Assembly (NCBI GenBank): GCA_001464335.1
Contig: LNEV01000018.1
Location: forward strand, 186,001-250,000
Reading direction: 5' to 3'
Source: Rhizobiales bacterium Ga0077545
GTDB lineage: Bacteria > Pseudomonadota > Alphaproteobacteria > Rhizobiales > Methylopilaceae
Length of the DNA stretch: 64,000 bases
Positions within the stretch are counted from its first letter, which is position 1, and every line of letters starts with the position of its first letter. Below are positions 50,402 to 61,866 of the stretch, piece after piece. Made by a program: the position numbers and the translations under genes. The notes beneath the pieces were generated by a model, which was not told the DNA's origin, searched no databases, and was given only the letters and a program-made list of their open reading frames with translations.

Positions 50402-51237
50402 AACACGAAGCACCGCCACCGATTGCCGACGAACAAAGACTCGTCGCCGCACACCGCAGCGCGCGGCGGCGCAGCCTGCGCGTCTCCACCGCGGTGCTCG
50501 CGACGCAGATGGCGCTTCTCGCCGCGGCGCTGGGCCTGTGGGAGTATGGCGTCAGCTCAAGCAGCCAGGCGGCCTTCATGTTCGGCTCGCCTTCGGCGAT
50601 CGGCGGTCATCTCGCGCAGATGTTTCGCGACGGCAGCGTCTGGCGCGATTCCTACGTCACCGGGCTCGAAACCGTGCTCGGCTTTCTTATCGGAAACATC
50701 ATCGGCACCGCGCTGGGCCTCGCGCTCTGGTATTCGCGTTTCGTATCGCGTGTCGTGCAGCCGTTCGTCATCGCGGTCGGCTCGATCCCCATCATCGCGC
50801 TGGCTCCCATCGTGATCATCTGGTTCGGCACCGGGCTGTCTTCGAAGATCGCGATGTCGACGCTCTCCGTCGTCGTGGTCGCACTCGTCACGTCCTACAA
50901 GGGCGCGACCGGCGTCGACGACGATCAGATCAACCTGATGCGTACATTGGGCGCCTCGAAATTCCAGATATTCCGCAAGCTCGTCGTGCCGGCCTCGCTG
51001 ACCGACATCTTCGCCGGGCTGAGGCTGACCGTCGGTTTTGCGCTCATCGGCGCCATCGTCGGCGAGTTCATGTCGTCCTCCGAAGGCCTTGGCCACGCGA
51101 TCTTCAAGGCTGGGTCTCTGTACATCATCCCAAAGGTCTTCGCGGAACTCGTCGCGACGATCGCCCTTGCCCTTGTCCTGACCTTCATTGTCGGACGCGT
51201 CGAACGGCTACTGACGCCGTGGCGCCGCGCCGGTTGA
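50398..51237 (+). CDS. ABC transporter permease, SsuC/TauC type
   Basis: A 279-residue permease with about six membrane helices (first near residues 30-50). The EAA loop reads LMRTLGASKFQIFRKLVVPASLTDIFAGLRL (span about 180-210). It forms the channel for the binding protein and ATPase encoded upstream. The final codons lie 25 bases before the third amidase gene, which is probably in the same transcript. Confidence 0.9.
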   Translation: MKHEAPPPIADEQRLVAAHRSARRRSLRVSTAVLATQMALLAAALGLWEYGVSSSSQAAFMFGSPSAIGGHLAQMFRDGSVWRDSYVTGLETVLGFLIGNIIGTALGLALWYSRFVSRVVQPFVIAVGSIPIIALAPIVIIWFGTGLSSKIAMSTLSVVVVALVTSYKGATGVDDDQINLMRTLGASKFQIFRKLVVPASLTDIFAGLRLTVGFALIGAIVGEFMSSSEGLGHAIFKAGSLYIIPKVFAELVATIALALVLTFIVGRVERLLTPWRRAG

Positions 51238-51262
51238 GCCAACACATGCAAAGAGTCCGATC

Positions 51263-52183
51263 ATGACGCTGCACGTCCCGAAACTCGGCAACATCAAGTA
51301 CACGCTGTCCGCAGGCGATTCCTTCATCGCCCGGATCCGCCCCGGCGAGACGGCCGTGGTGGACTGCGCGATCAACGCCAATGACGGAACGATCAAGGCT
51401 GTCGGACAGCAGCTCACGCCGGACGATGTCGAGTTTCCGTTCGTGAACGGCGCGACAGGGCCGATCGAGGTGGTCGGTGCAAAGAAGGGCGACATGCTCA
51501 GTGTCGAAATTCTCGACATGAAGCTCGACACACTCGGCTTCACGGCGCTCTGGCCCGGCGTCGGCATGTTCCCGGACTGGGTGCGGCAGAAGGAGTTCGG
51601 CCACCAGACGCGCGTGATGGAGGTCAAGGACGGCTTCGTGCACTGGAACGACAAGGTCAAGCTGCCGGTCCGCCCGATGATCGGGGTGATCGGTGTCGCC
51701 CCGGTGCACGGGGCTGTACTGACAGTCGACAACGGCCCGCACGGCGGGAATCTCGACATTCAGGAAGTCACGACCGGCAGCACGGTGATGTTCCGTGTCC
51801 AGCATGACGGCGCCCATCTGTTTCTCGGCGATTGCCACGCCATCCAGGGCGACGGAGAAGCCAACGGCATGGGCGCGACCGAGATCGCGGCGACCTTGAC
51901 GGTGCGCGTCTCGCTGTCGGAGGCGCCGAAGCGGCTGATCCATCCGCGCATCGAGACGGCAACGCATATCTGCACGACCGGCTGCGCGCGGCCGCTGGAA
52001 GATGCGATGCGGATCGCGTTTCAGGAAATGATCTACTGGCTGAACGACGAATACGGCATTCCCGAACCGGAGGCGTACATGCTGCTCGGGCAGATCGCCG
52101 AAGCGCGCTGCACCCAGATGGTCAATCCGAAATACAGCTATATCTGCAAGGTGCCGAAGTCGCTCCTCGCGTCCTTCGCCTGA
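51263..52183 (+). CDS. Acetamidase/formamidase, divergent paralogue 3
   Basis: A 306-residue FmdA/AmdA-family protein, clearly less similar to the other two. It keeps VVGAKKGDMLSVEILDMK near 72-89, PHGGNLD near 158-164 and FLGDCHAIQGDGEANG near 190-205, the block with likely metal or catalytic Asp/His. It has an extra Cys pair (ICTTGCARP) near 238. It follows the SsuABC-like importer closely, so it probably acts on that transporter's substrate. A strong terminator follows. Confidence 0.88.
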   Translation: MTLHVPKLGNIKYTLSAGDSFIARIRPGETAVVDCAINANDGTIKAVGQQLTPDDVEFPFVNGATGPIEVVGAKKGDMLSVEILDMKLDTLGFTALWPGVGMFPDWVRQKEFGHQTRVMEVKDGFVHWNDKVKLPVRPMIGVIGVAPVHGAVLTVDNGPHGGNLDIQEVTTGSTVMFRVQHDGAHLFLGDCHAIQGDGEANGMGATEIAATLTVRVSLSEAPKRLIHPRIETATHICTTGCARPLEDAMRIAFQEMIYWLNDEYGIPEPEAYMLLGQIAEARCTQMVNPKYSYICKVPKSLLASFA

Positions 52184-52282
52184 GCCTGGCGATGGAGGCC
52201 ATCACCCTGGTGCGTCGGCGGAGAAATTTCGCGCCGGGCGCTGTGGGCCGTCGCAAAATACATACAAAAGATCGGACGAAAT

Positions 52283-52321
52283 TCGCCCCGGGGCCGAAGG
52301 GCTGGCCGGGGCGAGTTTTTT
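52283..52321. terminator. Rho-independent terminator after amidase 3
   Basis: TCGCCCCGG (52283-52291) pairs perfectly with CCGGGGCGA (52306-52314), followed by G and six T (52316-52321). It ends the amidase operon. The stop codon of the convergent gene lies within the T run, so termination of that gene's transcript must use the same stem or another signal. Confidence 0.88.
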
Positions 52322-52670
52322 AGATCTTCGCCGTAATGGCGCGAAGACAGGCATCGGTGACAGATCGGTTGGGTTCAGTCCCGCCCATCGGAGTTGCCCA
52401 TCCCGCCTTCTCGATTAGGTCGCGCTGGGCGGAGAACGAATTCGTGGACTTGATCTCCGCGAGAGTGGCGGCCGATGCGGGGTCGTTGGATGTTGCCACG
52501 CAATAGGGGGTCATGGCCGCGAGGAGTGCGGTGGATGTCGCCGCATCGGCGTTCCGTTGAGCGGTTCCCGCCGTCGTCCATCCGAGCAAGGTGAACCCGA
52601 CCACCGCCACCACGACGGCTCCTGCTACGGCGCCGTAGAGTCCGGCCTTCGTTCCATCTGGGAACTGCAT
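52320..52670 (-). CDS. Small single-pass membrane protein of unknown function
   Basis: A 116-residue protein with one clear membrane helix (LYGAVAGAVVVAVVGFTLLGW, about residues 11-31, near the N-terminus) and a polar C-terminal part containing two cysteines (PYCVATSNDP and DACLRAI) that could form a disulfide outside the membrane. I chose ATG 52670 with a GGAAAC box upstream; ATG codons further upstream give an Arg/Cys-rich leader. I do not recognise a named family with certainty. It is convergent with the amidase operon and downstream of motB. Confidence 0.65.
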   Translation of the reverse strand: MQFPDGTKAGLYGAVAGAVVVAVVGFTLLGWTTAGTAQRNADAATSTALLAAMTPYCVATSNDPASAATLAEIKSTNSFSAQRDLIEKAGWATPMGGTEPNRSVTDACLRAITAKI

Positions 52671-52927
52671 GGTGTTTCCGATCGTGTTGCAGCGCGTCAT
52701 GATTGCGCGCCGAGCGGCAAGCATATCACAGGTGGCGATGCCCGAACGCACGCTGACGAACCTGTGCTGTGTGACCTGCCGCCTGTCCGCAACGGCGTTG
52801 AGGCAGACGCGGGTGTCGTTCGGCACGGCGGTTCATCCCGCCGCGGCTTCATCGCGCGCGTCTTACGTCGTGTCAGCCACTGAGCTCAATCTCAAACGGA
52901 CTCTGAGGCGCCTCAGGCGCCTTGTCG

Positions 52928-53788
52928 TCAGCGAACGACGCTCGGGGGCAGCGGCGGCGCAGCATTGAGCAGTGTGATCGTCACCCGCCGGTTCGGCGCG
53001 AGGTAGGGATTGTCGGGGTAGACCGGCTCGGTGTCGGCGCGTCCAGTCACGGAGACGAAGTGGTCGTTGGGGAGCCCGGCACCAAGCAGGACTTCGCGCA
53101 CGGCAAGCGAGCGCCCGGCGGTCAGGCTCCAGGGATCGACGGCCTCCACCGAGCCCGGGCGCGCGGCGGCCGCGTGGCCGGTGACAGACAGTCGGTTGGG
53201 AAGCAGGCTCAGGGCGGGCGCGAGCGCCTCCAGCACGCGCCGGGTGCGCTCGTAGGGGCTTGTCGAGCCCTCTGGGAACATGGAGCGGCCGTCCTCGTCC
53301 ACGAGGGAAACGTTCACCCCCTCCTCGGTCTGCTCGATCACGATGTTGTTCGACAGCTCGGTGATGTCGGGCATCTTCTGGAGCGCCTGCCGGATGCTGG
53401 CCATGGCGCTCTGGTTGGCCTGCGCGTCGGCGGCCGGGCGGCTGACGTCGCGGTCGATGGTGCGGCCCGAACTGGTCGGGCGCCCTCCGTCGTCCCGCTC
53501 GGCCGGATCCCTCGACGCGTTGGGGAGCACCGTGGACTTGTTGCCTTCATTGCCTGGAGCCGTGCCCGCCAAAACGCCGCCGGCCCCACTGGTGCTGCCC
53601 GGCGCGAAGTATTCCGACAGGCCGATCTTCTGCTCCTGTGTGGTCATGTTGATCAGCCACATCAGCAGAAAGAACGCCATCATGGCGGTCACGAAGTCCG
53701 CATAGGCGATCTTCCAGGCCCCGCCGTGGTGCGCGTGAGCGGCTTTCTTGATTTTCTTGATAATGATCGGCTGGTTGGGGTCGGCCAT
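52928..53788 (-). CDS. motB: Flagellar motor stator protein MotB
   Basis: A 286-residue MotB. One N-terminal helix carries the proton-accepting Asp in YADFVTAMMAFFLLMWLINM (about residues 29-48), followed by the plug region, a Ser/Asp-rich linker and a C-terminal OmpA-like peptidoglycan-binding domain (about 155-280, with VTGHAAAARPG and SLTAGRSLAVREVL). It anchors the stator ring around the rotor. It lies 22 bases downstream of motA on the same strand. No other flagellar gene is in the window. Confidence 0.93.
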   Translation of the reverse strand: MADPNQPIIIKKIKKAAHAHHGGAWKIAYADFVTAMMAFFLLMWLINMTTQEQKIGLSEYFAPGSTSGAGGVLAGTAPGNEGNKSTVLPNASRDPAERDDGGRPTSSGRTIDRDVSRPAADAQANQSAMASIRQALQKMPDITELSNNIVIEQTEEGVNVSLVDEDGRSMFPEGSTSPYERTRRVLEALAPALSLLPNRLSVTGHAAAARPGSVEAVDPWSLTAGRSLAVREVLLGAGLPNDHFVSVTGRADTEPVYPDNPYLAPNRRVTITLLNAAPPLPPSVVR

Positions 53789-53810
53789 CGAGGTCCTGCT
53801 GGCGATTGCG

Positions 53811-54674
53811 TTAGATGTTGGCGGGCAGGTTGGCGGTTGCCTCTTCCACTTCGCGGAAGGTCGGGCGGACGTCGCTCATCAGGGCCTTGCGGGCAAATTC
53901 CACCGCCATCACCGACGGCTGGCCACTGATGTGGGCGAGGAGCCCCACCTTGAGTGAAAGGTAGTATTTGGATTCCGCCTCGAAGATAGCCTTGAGTGAC
54001 TGCGCCATGGGCCCGAAGAAGCCGTAGGCGACGAAGACGCCGAAGAACGTGCCGACGAGCGCGCCGCCGATCAGATGGCCCAGCACCTCTGGCGGCTCTG
54101 TGATCGCACCCATCGTCTTGATCACGCCGAGCACGGCGGCGACGATGCCGAGCGCCGGTGTTCCGTCGGCGATGGACTGCATGGACGAAACGATCCGCTC
54201 CTGCTCCTGGTGATGCGTCTCCATTTCCTCGTCCATGAGAGCGTCGATCTCGTGGACGTTGTTGGCACCCATCGTCACCATGCGCATGTAGTCGCAGACG
54301 AACTCGACCGCATGATGGTTCGCGGCAAACGTCGGGAAGGCATTGAACAGCTTCGAATCGCTCGGGTTTTCAATGTGCTGCTCGACTGCGAGCAGGCCCT
54401 TCTGGTTCACAAGCTTGTACAAGGAATACTGCATCCCCAGCAGTTCGACATAGCATTCCTTCTTGTACTTGGTGCCCTTCACGAGCGTGCCGAGCATGGC
54501 GGGCACGGCCTTGAGCACCGGTGCGGGGTTGCCGATGATGAAGGCGCCGATCGCTGCGCCGAGGATGATCACAAACTCGAACGGCTGCCAAAGGACAAGG
54601 AGGTGGCCACCCATCGCCGCGTAGCCGCCGAACACGCAGACAAAGACGATGATTGTACCGACGATCAGACGCAT
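53811..54674 (-). CDS. motA: Flagellar motor stator protein MotA
   Basis: A 287-residue inner-membrane protein with four helices: two near the N-terminus (residues 2-22, 28-48) and two after a large cytoplasmic loop (about 170-190, 200-220). PFEFVIILGAAIGAFIIGN (about 32-50) and GTPALGIVAAVLGVIKTMGAI (about 165-185) are MotA hallmarks. With MotB it forms the proton channel. I chose ATG 54674 (MRLIVGTII); the 43 residues read upstream are not family-like. Confidence 0.94.
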   Translation of the reverse strand: MRLIVGTIIVFVCVFGGYAAMGGHLLVLWQPFEFVIILGAAIGAFIIGNPAPVLKAVPAMLGTLVKGTKYKKECYVELLGMQYSLYKLVNQKGLLAVEQHIENPSDSKLFNAFPTFAANHHAVEFVCDYMRMVTMGANNVHEIDALMDEEMETHHQEQERIVSSMQSIADGTPALGIVAAVLGVIKTMGAITEPPEVLGHLIGGALVGTFFGVFVAYGFFGPMAQSLKAIFEAESKYYLSLKVGLLAHISGQPSVMAVEFARKALMSDVRPTFREVEEATANLPANI

Positions 54675-54890
54675 GGATATGCCACTCTCGCGCGACGGCG
54701 GGTATCGCCCGCGCGAAGCCACTGCTGGTCTAACCAAATGACCGATCAAGGTTAAAGGTAAGTTTAGAGCCTGGGCCCGCAGGTCTGTAAAACCCGCCGT
54801 CAACAGAGATGTGCCGGTACGCCCATCGATGTCGTCCCGATCGCCAACGATCGCAGACTCTTATGACAGGTCAACGCCTTCATGGCGTGA

Positions 54891-54980
<90 letters not shown>

Positions 54981-55069
54981 GCGGCCCCGGTATCTCGATG
55001 GGAGCCGGTGATGTATACGGGTGGCTTGCGCCGCACAAGCCAAAGTCTGCAGTTTTCGGCCGGGTTCGG

Positions 55070-55099
55070 TTGACGCGGGGCCTTCCAAGAGAGTATTGA
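55070..55099 (+). promoter_or_regulatory. Promoter of rplU-rpmA
   Basis: TTGACG (55070-55075) and TATTGA (55094-55099) with an 18-base spacer give a good housekeeping promoter about 100 bases before rplU. The leader then contains an imperfect stem around 55109-55131 (CGCGGGGA and TTTCCCGCG), a possible ribosomal-protein leader structure. Confidence 0.6.
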
Positions 55100-55204
55100 G
55101 ACGCCGAAGGCGCGGGGATTCAATTTCCCGCGTTCATTCATTTCATCCTCAGGCTGCCAAGAAGCTCGTCCTTCGAGACGGGAATCGAACACGGGAGAAA
55201 AACG

Positions 55205-55645
55205 ATGTTCGCAGTCATCAAGACCGGCGGTAAGCAGTATCGGGTCGCCGCCCAGCAGAAGCTCACGATCGGCCGCATTGCGGGCGATGTGGGTTCGACC
55301 GTCGAACTCGGCGAAATCCTCGCCTTGGGCGGCGATACGCCCAGCTTCGGCGCCCCCTTCGTGGAAGGCGCCCGTGTCGTGGCCGAAATCGTCGAGCACA
55401 ACCGTGCCGACAAGGTCATCGCGTTCAAGAAGCGCCGGCGTCAGAATTCGAAGCGCAAGCGCGGCCACCGTCAGGAGCACACCGTGATCCTGATCACGGA
55501 CATCCTGGCCAAGGGCCAGGAAGCGGACGCGAAGCCGAAGGCGGCCAAGAAGGCCGCTCCGGCCAAGAGCGATGCAGAGGCTCCGGCCAAGAAGCCGGCC
55601 GCGAAGAAAAAGGCCGCTGACGAAGCGGCCAAGACCGAGGAGTAA
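55205..55645 (+). CDS. rplU: 50S ribosomal protein L21 with Lys/Ala-rich tail
   Basis: A 146-residue L21. The first 102 residues are the standard protein ([14 protein letters not shown] at the start, [16 protein letters not shown] near 74-89), and the last 44 form a Lys/Ala/Pro-rich low-complexity tail ([20 protein letters not shown] and more), as seen in several alphaproteobacteria. The protein binds 23S rRNA. It is followed by rpmA after five bases. Confidence 0.96.
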   Translation: MFAVIKTGGKQYRVAAQQKLTIGRIAGDVGSTVELGEILALGGDTPSFGAPFVEGARVVAEIVEHNRADKVIAFKKRRRQNSKRKRGHRQEHTVILITDILAKGQEADAKPKAAKKAAPAKSDAEAPAKKPAAKKKAADEAAKTEE

Positions 55646-55650
55646 GATCG

Positions 55651-55923
55651 ATGGCACATAAGAAAGCAGGCGGTTCTTCGCGCAACGGCCGCGATTCCGA
55701 CGGCCGACGCCTTGGTCTGAAGAAGTCCGGTGGCCAGGCGGTCATCGCGGGCAACATCATCGTGCGACAGCGCGGGACCAAATGGCATCCCGGCGCGAAC
55801 GTCGGCATGGGTACCGATCACACGCTCTTTGCCCTCATCGACGGCAAAGTTCAGTTCGTATCGAAAGCCAATGGCCGCACGTATGTGACGGTTGCCCCGG
55901 CTATGGCCGAGGCTGCGGAATAA
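55651..55923 (+). CDS. rpmA: 50S ribosomal protein L27
   Basis: A 90-residue L27 starting [22 protein letters not shown], the canonical N-terminus reaching the peptidyl-transferase centre, without the cleavable N-terminal extension of Firmicutes. [15 protein letters not shown] (about 34-48) is also typical. It is co-transcribed with rplU. An eight-base-pair stem follows the stop. Confidence 0.97.
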   Translation: MAHKKAGGSSRNGRDSDGRRLGLKKSGGQAVIAGNIIVRQRGTKWHPGANVGMGTDHTLFALIDGKVQFVSKANGRTYVTVAPAMAEAAE

Positions 55924-55925
55924 AA

Positions 55926-55949
55926 GGCGGATCGAGCGACGGATCCGCC
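55926..55949 (+). terminator. Stem-loop after rpmA without T-tract
   Basis: GGCGGATC (55926-55933) and GATCCGCC (55942-55949) form a perfect eight-base-pair stem with an eight-base loop, three bases after the rpmA stop. No T run follows, so it is more likely an mRNA 3'-end stabiliser or weak terminator before the acetyltransferase gene. Confidence 0.5.
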
Positions 55950-55976
55950 GGTGTCAGTTGACCCGGGGGAGCCGAA

Positions 55977-57724
<1,748 letters not shown>

Positions 57725-57777
57725 CGCTTCACTGACTTTGTGATAGCGCCAGTTCCACGTTCAACTGCGGGTTTCCC

Positions 57778-58899
57778 GTGACAATTCCTCAGCTCATCCA
57801 GTTCCGCCGCGTCGTCGTGAAGATCGGCTCGGCCCTCCTTGTCGATCATGCCGAGGGCGCGCTGAAGCGGGCCTGGCTCGAAAGCATGGCCGAGGACATC
57901 GCGGCGCTGACGAAGCGCGGCGCCGAAGTTCTCGTCGTGTCCTCGGGCTCGATCGCGCTCGGGCGCACCTTGCTCGCTCTGCCGGGCCGCGCGCTCCGGC
58001 TCGAGGAAAGCCAGGCCGCCGCCGCCGTCGGCCAGATCGCGCTGGCGCGTGCATGGTCGGAGGTTCTCGGCGCGCATGGCCTGACGGCCGGCCAGATTCT
58101 GCTGACGCTCGGTGATACGGAAGAGCGCGAGCGCTATCTGAACGCCCGCGCCACGATCCAGCGGCTGATGGATTTCAAGGCGGTTCCCGTCATCAACGAG
58201 AACGACACGGTGGCGACCACCGAAATCCGCTACGGCGATAATGACCGCCTTGCGGCGCGCGTCGCGACCATGGCCTCCGCCGATCTGCTGATCCTGTTGT
58301 CCGACGTGGACGGTCTGTACACCGCACCGCCGCAGCGCGATCCGTCGGCGCGGCATCTTTCCGTGGTCGAGCGCATCACGCCCGAGATCGAGGCGATGGC
58401 GGGCGCGGCGGGCTCCGAATTCTCGCGCGGCGGCATGAAGACCAAGATCGAGGCGGGCAAGATCGCGACCTCGGGCGGCGCCCATATGGTCATCGCGTCG
58501 GGCAAGGTCCTGCATCCGATCCGCGAGATCGAGCAGACGGGGCGCTGCACCTGGTTCCTTGCCTCGGGCAATCCGTCGGCGGCGCGCAAGCGCTGGATCG
58601 CGGGAACGCTCATCGCACGCGGCGCGCTCTACCTCGACGAGGGGGCGGTAAGGGCGCTGCGCAGCGGCAAGAGCCTTCTTGCGGCCGGCGTCACGCGGGT
58701 CGACGGGGCCTTCAAGAGCGGCGATGCCGTCATCGTGCGCGATGCCGAGGGCACCGAGATCGGGCGCGGGCTCGTTGCCTACGACGCGGAAGACGCGCGG
58801 CGCATTCTCGGCAAGAACAGCGCCGCCATCGAGGCGGAACTCGGCGTGCCGTTCCGCAGCGCCATTATCCATCGCGACGATCTCGTCATCGGGCGTTGA
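57778..58899 (+). CDS. proB: Glutamate 5-kinase
   Basis: A 373-residue ProB that phosphorylates glutamate, the first step of proline synthesis. The amino-acid kinase domain covers about 1-265 (KIGSALLVD near 15, [11 protein letters not shown] near 58, [25 protein letters not shown] near 139-163) and a PUA domain covers about 285-370. The start is GTG 57778. It is followed by proA after 45 bases. Confidence 0.95.
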   Translation: MTIPQLIQFRRVVVKIGSALLVDHAEGALKRAWLESMAEDIAALTKRGAEVLVVSSGSIALGRTLLALPGRALRLEESQAAAAVGQIALARAWSEVLGAHGLTAGQILLTLGDTEERERYLNARATIQRLMDFKAVPVINENDTVATTEIRYGDNDRLAARVATMASADLLILLSDVDGLYTAPPQRDPSARHLSVVERITPEIEAMAGAAGSEFSRGGMKTKIEAGKIATSGGAHMVIASGKVLHPIREIEQTGRCTWFLASGNPSAARKRWIAGTLIARGALYLDEGAVRALRSGKSLLAAGVTRVDGAFKSGDAVIVRDAEGTEIGRGLVAYDAEDARRILGKNSAAIEAELGVPFRSAIIHRDDLVIGR

Positions 58900-58944
58900 C
58901 CCCGAAAGGTGCAACGCCGCCCGTGTTTCCTGTATGAAAGCGCC

Positions 58945-60234
58945 ATGAACCGTCCGCTCGCAACTCCCTCCGACAATCCCACCGCCGCCATTATGGCGCA
59001 GGTCGGCCGCAAGGCGCGCGCTGCCGCGTCCGTTCTGGCCAATGCCGACCGCGCGGCCAAGGACAAGGCCCTGCTCGGCATGGCGAAGGCGATCCGGGCG
59101 CGCGCCGCCGAGATCCTCGTCGCCAATGCCGAAGACGTCGCGGCCGCCACGGCCGCGGGCGCAAGCGCCGCGAACATCGACCGCCTCGTCCTCACCGACA
59201 AGCGCGTGGAAGGCATGGCCGCCGGGATCGAGACGGTCGCGGCGCTGCCCGATCCGGTCGGGCGTGTGCTGGCGAACTGGCAGCAGCCGAACGGGCTGAA
59301 ATTCGAGCGCGTCTCCACACCGCTCGGCGTCATCGGCGTCATCTACGAAAGCCGCCCCAACGTCACGGCGGATGCGGCGGCGCTGACGCTGAAATCGGGC
59401 AATGCCGTCATCCTGCGCGGCGGCTCGGACAGTTTCCGGTCCTCGAACGCGATCCACAAGGCGCTCCTCGACGGCGTGCGCGAAGCGGGGCTCCCGGAGG
59501 GCTCGGTGCAGATCGTCCCGACAAAGGACCGCGACGCGGTGGGCGAAATGCTGAAGGGCCTCGACGGCAATCTCGATGTCATCGTGCCGCGCGGCGGCAA
59601 GAGCCTCGTCGCGCGCGTACAGACCGAGGCGCGCGTGCCCGTCTTCGCCCATCTCGACGGCAATGTGCACATCTATGTCCATGCGCTGGCCGATCTCGAT
59701 CTTGCGAAGAACGTGGTGCTCAACGCCAAGCTGCGGCGCACCGGCGTATGCGGCGCGGTCGAAACGCTCCTTGTCGACAAGAGCATCGCCGAAAGCCACA
59801 TGAAGCCGCTGGTGCAGATGCTGCTCGATGCGGGCTGCGCGGTGCGCGGCGACGAGGCGGTGCAGCAGGCCGATGCGCGCGTCACGCCGGTCGGCAAGCA
59901 GGACTGGGACACCGAATTTCTCGACGCCATCATCGCGGCGGGCGTCGTCGATGGCGTCGATGCCGCCATCCAGCACATCAACCGCCACGGCTCGCACCAC
60001 ACCGATGCGATCCTGACCACGGACAATGCGGCCGCCGAAAAATTCCTGAACGAGGTCGACAGCGCGATCGTGCTGCACAACGCCTCGACGCAGTTCGCGG
60101 ACGGCGGCGAGTTCGGCTTCGGCGCGGAGATCGGCATCGCGACGGGGCGTATGCACGCACGCGGCCCGGTCGGGCTCGAACAGCTCACCACGTTCAAGTA
60201 CCGCGTGCGCGGCGAGGGACAGACCCGTCCGTGA
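58945..60234 (+). CDS. proA: Gamma-glutamyl phosphate reductase
   Basis: A 429-residue ProA, the second enzyme of proline synthesis, reducing gamma-glutamyl phosphate with NADPH. Typical blocks: [36 protein letters not shown] (span about 119-155), [14 protein letters not shown] (about 213-226), the active-site Cys in [13 protein letters not shown] (about 265-277) and the end [20 protein letters not shown] 58945 is preferred; a longer reading from 58909 is not family-like. Its stop overlaps the nadD start. Confidence 0.95.
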   Translation: MNRPLATPSDNPTAAIMAQVGRKARAAASVLANADRAAKDKALLGMAKAIRARAAEILVANAEDVAAATAAGASAANIDRLVLTDKRVEGMAAGIETVAALPDPVGRVLANWQQPNGLKFERVSTPLGVIGVIYESRPNVTADAAALTLKSGNAVILRGGSDSFRSSNAIHKALLDGVREAGLPEGSVQIVPTKDRDAVGEMLKGLDGNLDVIVPRGGKSLVARVQTEARVPVFAHLDGNVHIYVHALADLDLAKNVVLNAKLRRTGVCGAVETLLVDKSIAESHMKPLVQMLLDAGCAVRGDEAVQQADARVTPVGKQDWDTEFLDAIIAAGVVDGVDAAIQHINRHGSHHTDAILTTDNAAAEKFLNEVDSAIVLHNASTQFADGGEFGFGAEIGIATGRMHARGPVGLEQLTTFKYRVRGEGQTRP

Positions 60235-60830
60235 GGGGGTTGCCGCCTCACGCACCCGGCATGCGGATCGGTCTTTACGGCGGATCGTTCAATCCACCGC
60301 ATGCGGCGCATGTCATGGTGTCGGAGACGGCGCTTCGGCGGCTCAACCTCGACCGCGTCTGGTGGCTCGTCACGCCCGGAAATCCGCTGAAGGACACCGA
60401 TGGGCTTCCGCCCGCCTCCGAGCGCATCGCCGCCGCGCGGGACATCATCTCCGACAAGCGCATCGTCCCGACGGACATCGAAACCCGTCTCGGCACCCGC
60501 TACACGGCCGATACGCTGGAGAAGCTGGCCGGGCGTGCGCCGGGCGTGCGCTTCGTCTGGCTGATGGGCGCCGACAATCTTTTGCAGTTCGACCGCTGGC
60601 GGAACTGGCGCGGCATTGCCGGCAGCATGCCCATCGCGGTGTTCGACCGTCCCGGCTTCGGCGAGCGGGCGCTGCGCAGCAAGGCGGCACTGGCGCTTGC
60701 GTCCCACAGGATCGACGAGACCGACGGCCGCGTTCTGGCCGATCTCAGGGCTCCGGCGTGGACATTTATCCACGGGCCGCTGTCCAATCTCTCCTCGACG
60801 GCGTTGCGCGCAAAAACGTCACGGTCGTGA
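60231..60830 (+). CDS. nadD: Nicotinate-nucleotide adenylyltransferase
   Basis: A 199-residue NadD that adenylates nicotinate mononucleotide in NAD synthesis. The HxGH-type motif [12 protein letters not shown] lies near residues 16-27, [11 protein letters not shown] near 44-54, MGADNLLQF near 113-121 and the end motif LSSTALR replaces the usual ISSTxIR. GTG 60231 overlaps the proA stop and has GAGGGA upstream; ATG 60261 is the alternative, ten codons later and without a ribosome site. Confidence 0.93.
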   Translation: MRGLPPHAPGMRIGLYGGSFNPPHAAHVMVSETALRRLNLDRVWWLVTPGNPLKDTDGLPPASERIAAARDIISDKRIVPTDIETRLGTRYTADTLEKLAGRAPGVRFVWLMGADNLLQFDRWRNWRGIAGSMPIAVFDRPGFGERALRSKAALALASHRIDETDGRVLADLRAPAWTFIHGPLSNLSSTALRAKTSRS

Positions 60831-60930
60831 GTCATACTTGCGCTTGAAGGAACCTTTACCGGGTTCCTATATTGGAAGTGCGTCGGGCCTCCGCCCGGCT
60901 CACATTAGAGTGAGGGCGATAAAACTGCAG

Positions 60931-61338
60931 ATGTCTGTATCTGAGGGGGCGAAATTGAGTTCGCTTCCGAAAGGTGCCCCGGCCGCCGTCCCGGCCGCCG
61001 CGGACCTCAACCGTCTCGTCCAGGGTCTTCTCGATGACGCGAAAGCCGAGAACACCGTGGTGATTGACCTTGCGGGAAAATCTTCCATTGCCGATGCGAT
61101 GATCGTGACCGAGGGGCGGGCAACCCGCCACGTCGCCGCGATTGCCGATCGCATCGTCCAGGGCCTCAAGGATGCGGGCCTCAAGGGGATGAAAGTCGAG
61201 GGTCTCAACACCGCAGACTGGGTGCTGATCGATGCGGGCGATGTGATCGTTCACATCTTCCGGCCGGAAGTTCGTGCCTTCTACAATCTCGAAAAGATGT
61301 GGTCGGCCGATCGTCCTGTGGAGCAGCAGGCCGTCTGA
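60931..61338 (+). CDS. rsfS: Ribosomal silencing factor RsfS
   Basis: A 135-residue RsfS (DUF143) that binds L14 and keeps ribosomal subunits apart in starvation. The core has VVIDLAGKSSIADAMIVTEGRATRHVAAIADRI (span about 45-77), GLNTADWVLIDAGDVIVHIF (about 92-111) and the end FYNLEKMW. ATG 60931 is used; TTG 60955 has GAGGGGG upstream and would remove a non-conserved leader of eight residues. Confidence 0.93.
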   Translation: MSVSEGAKLSSLPKGAPAAVPAAADLNRLVQGLLDDAKAENTVVIDLAGKSSIADAMIVTEGRATRHVAAIADRIVQGLKDAGLKGMKVEGLNTADWVLIDAGDVIVHIFRPEVRAFYNLEKMWSADRPVEQQAV

Positions 61339-61354
61339 GTTATACAACGCGGCG

Positions 61355-61837
61355 ATGAAGATCCTCATTGCCGCCGTCGGCAGGCTGAAAGACGGGCCCG
61401 AGCGCGAGCTGGTTGCCCGATATGCGGAGCGCGCTGCCCAGACCGGCCGAAATCTGGCGCTGGGCCCTGTGGACATTCGTGAAATTGCCGAAAGCCGCGC
61501 CCGCCGTCCCGAAGACCGCAAGCGCGAGGAGGCCGAGCAGCTCGGCATGCTGCTCACACCGGGTGCGCCGCTGATCGCGCTCGACGAGACCGGCAAGAGC
61601 CTCGGCAGTTCCGATTTCGCCGAAAGGCTGGGGCGCTGGCGCGATGATGGGGCGCAAGCCGCGCAATTTGTGATCGGCGGCGCCGACGGTCTCGATCCCG
61701 ATCTGGTAAAACGGGCCGCGCTGGTTCTGTCCTTCGGGCGGCAGACATGGCCGCATCAGATCGTGCGCGCCCTCCTGTCCGAACAGATTTACCGGGCTGC
61801 GACCATACTGGCGGGACACCCCTACCACCGGGAGTGA
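61355..61837 (+). CDS. rlmH: 23S rRNA (pseudouridine1915-N3)-methyltransferase
   Basis: A 160-residue SPOUT methyltransferase that acts on 70S ribosomes at helix 69. Hallmarks: MKILIAAVGRLKDGPERELVARY at the start (span 1-23), LIALDETGKSLGSSDFAERL near 79-98, FVIGGADGLDP near 110-120 (SAM knot) and LSEQIYRAATILAGHPYHRE at the end. It lies 16 bases after rsfS, the usual order. Confidence 0.96.
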   Translation: MKILIAAVGRLKDGPERELVARYAERAAQTGRNLALGPVDIREIAESRARRPEDRKREEAEQLGMLLTPGAPLIALDETGKSLGSSDFAERLGRWRDDGAQAAQFVIGGADGLDPDLVKRAALVLSFGRQTWPHQIVRALLSEQIYRAATILAGHPYHRE

Positions 61838-61866
61838 TAGGATTTGCCCGGGAGAATCCGAATCAT

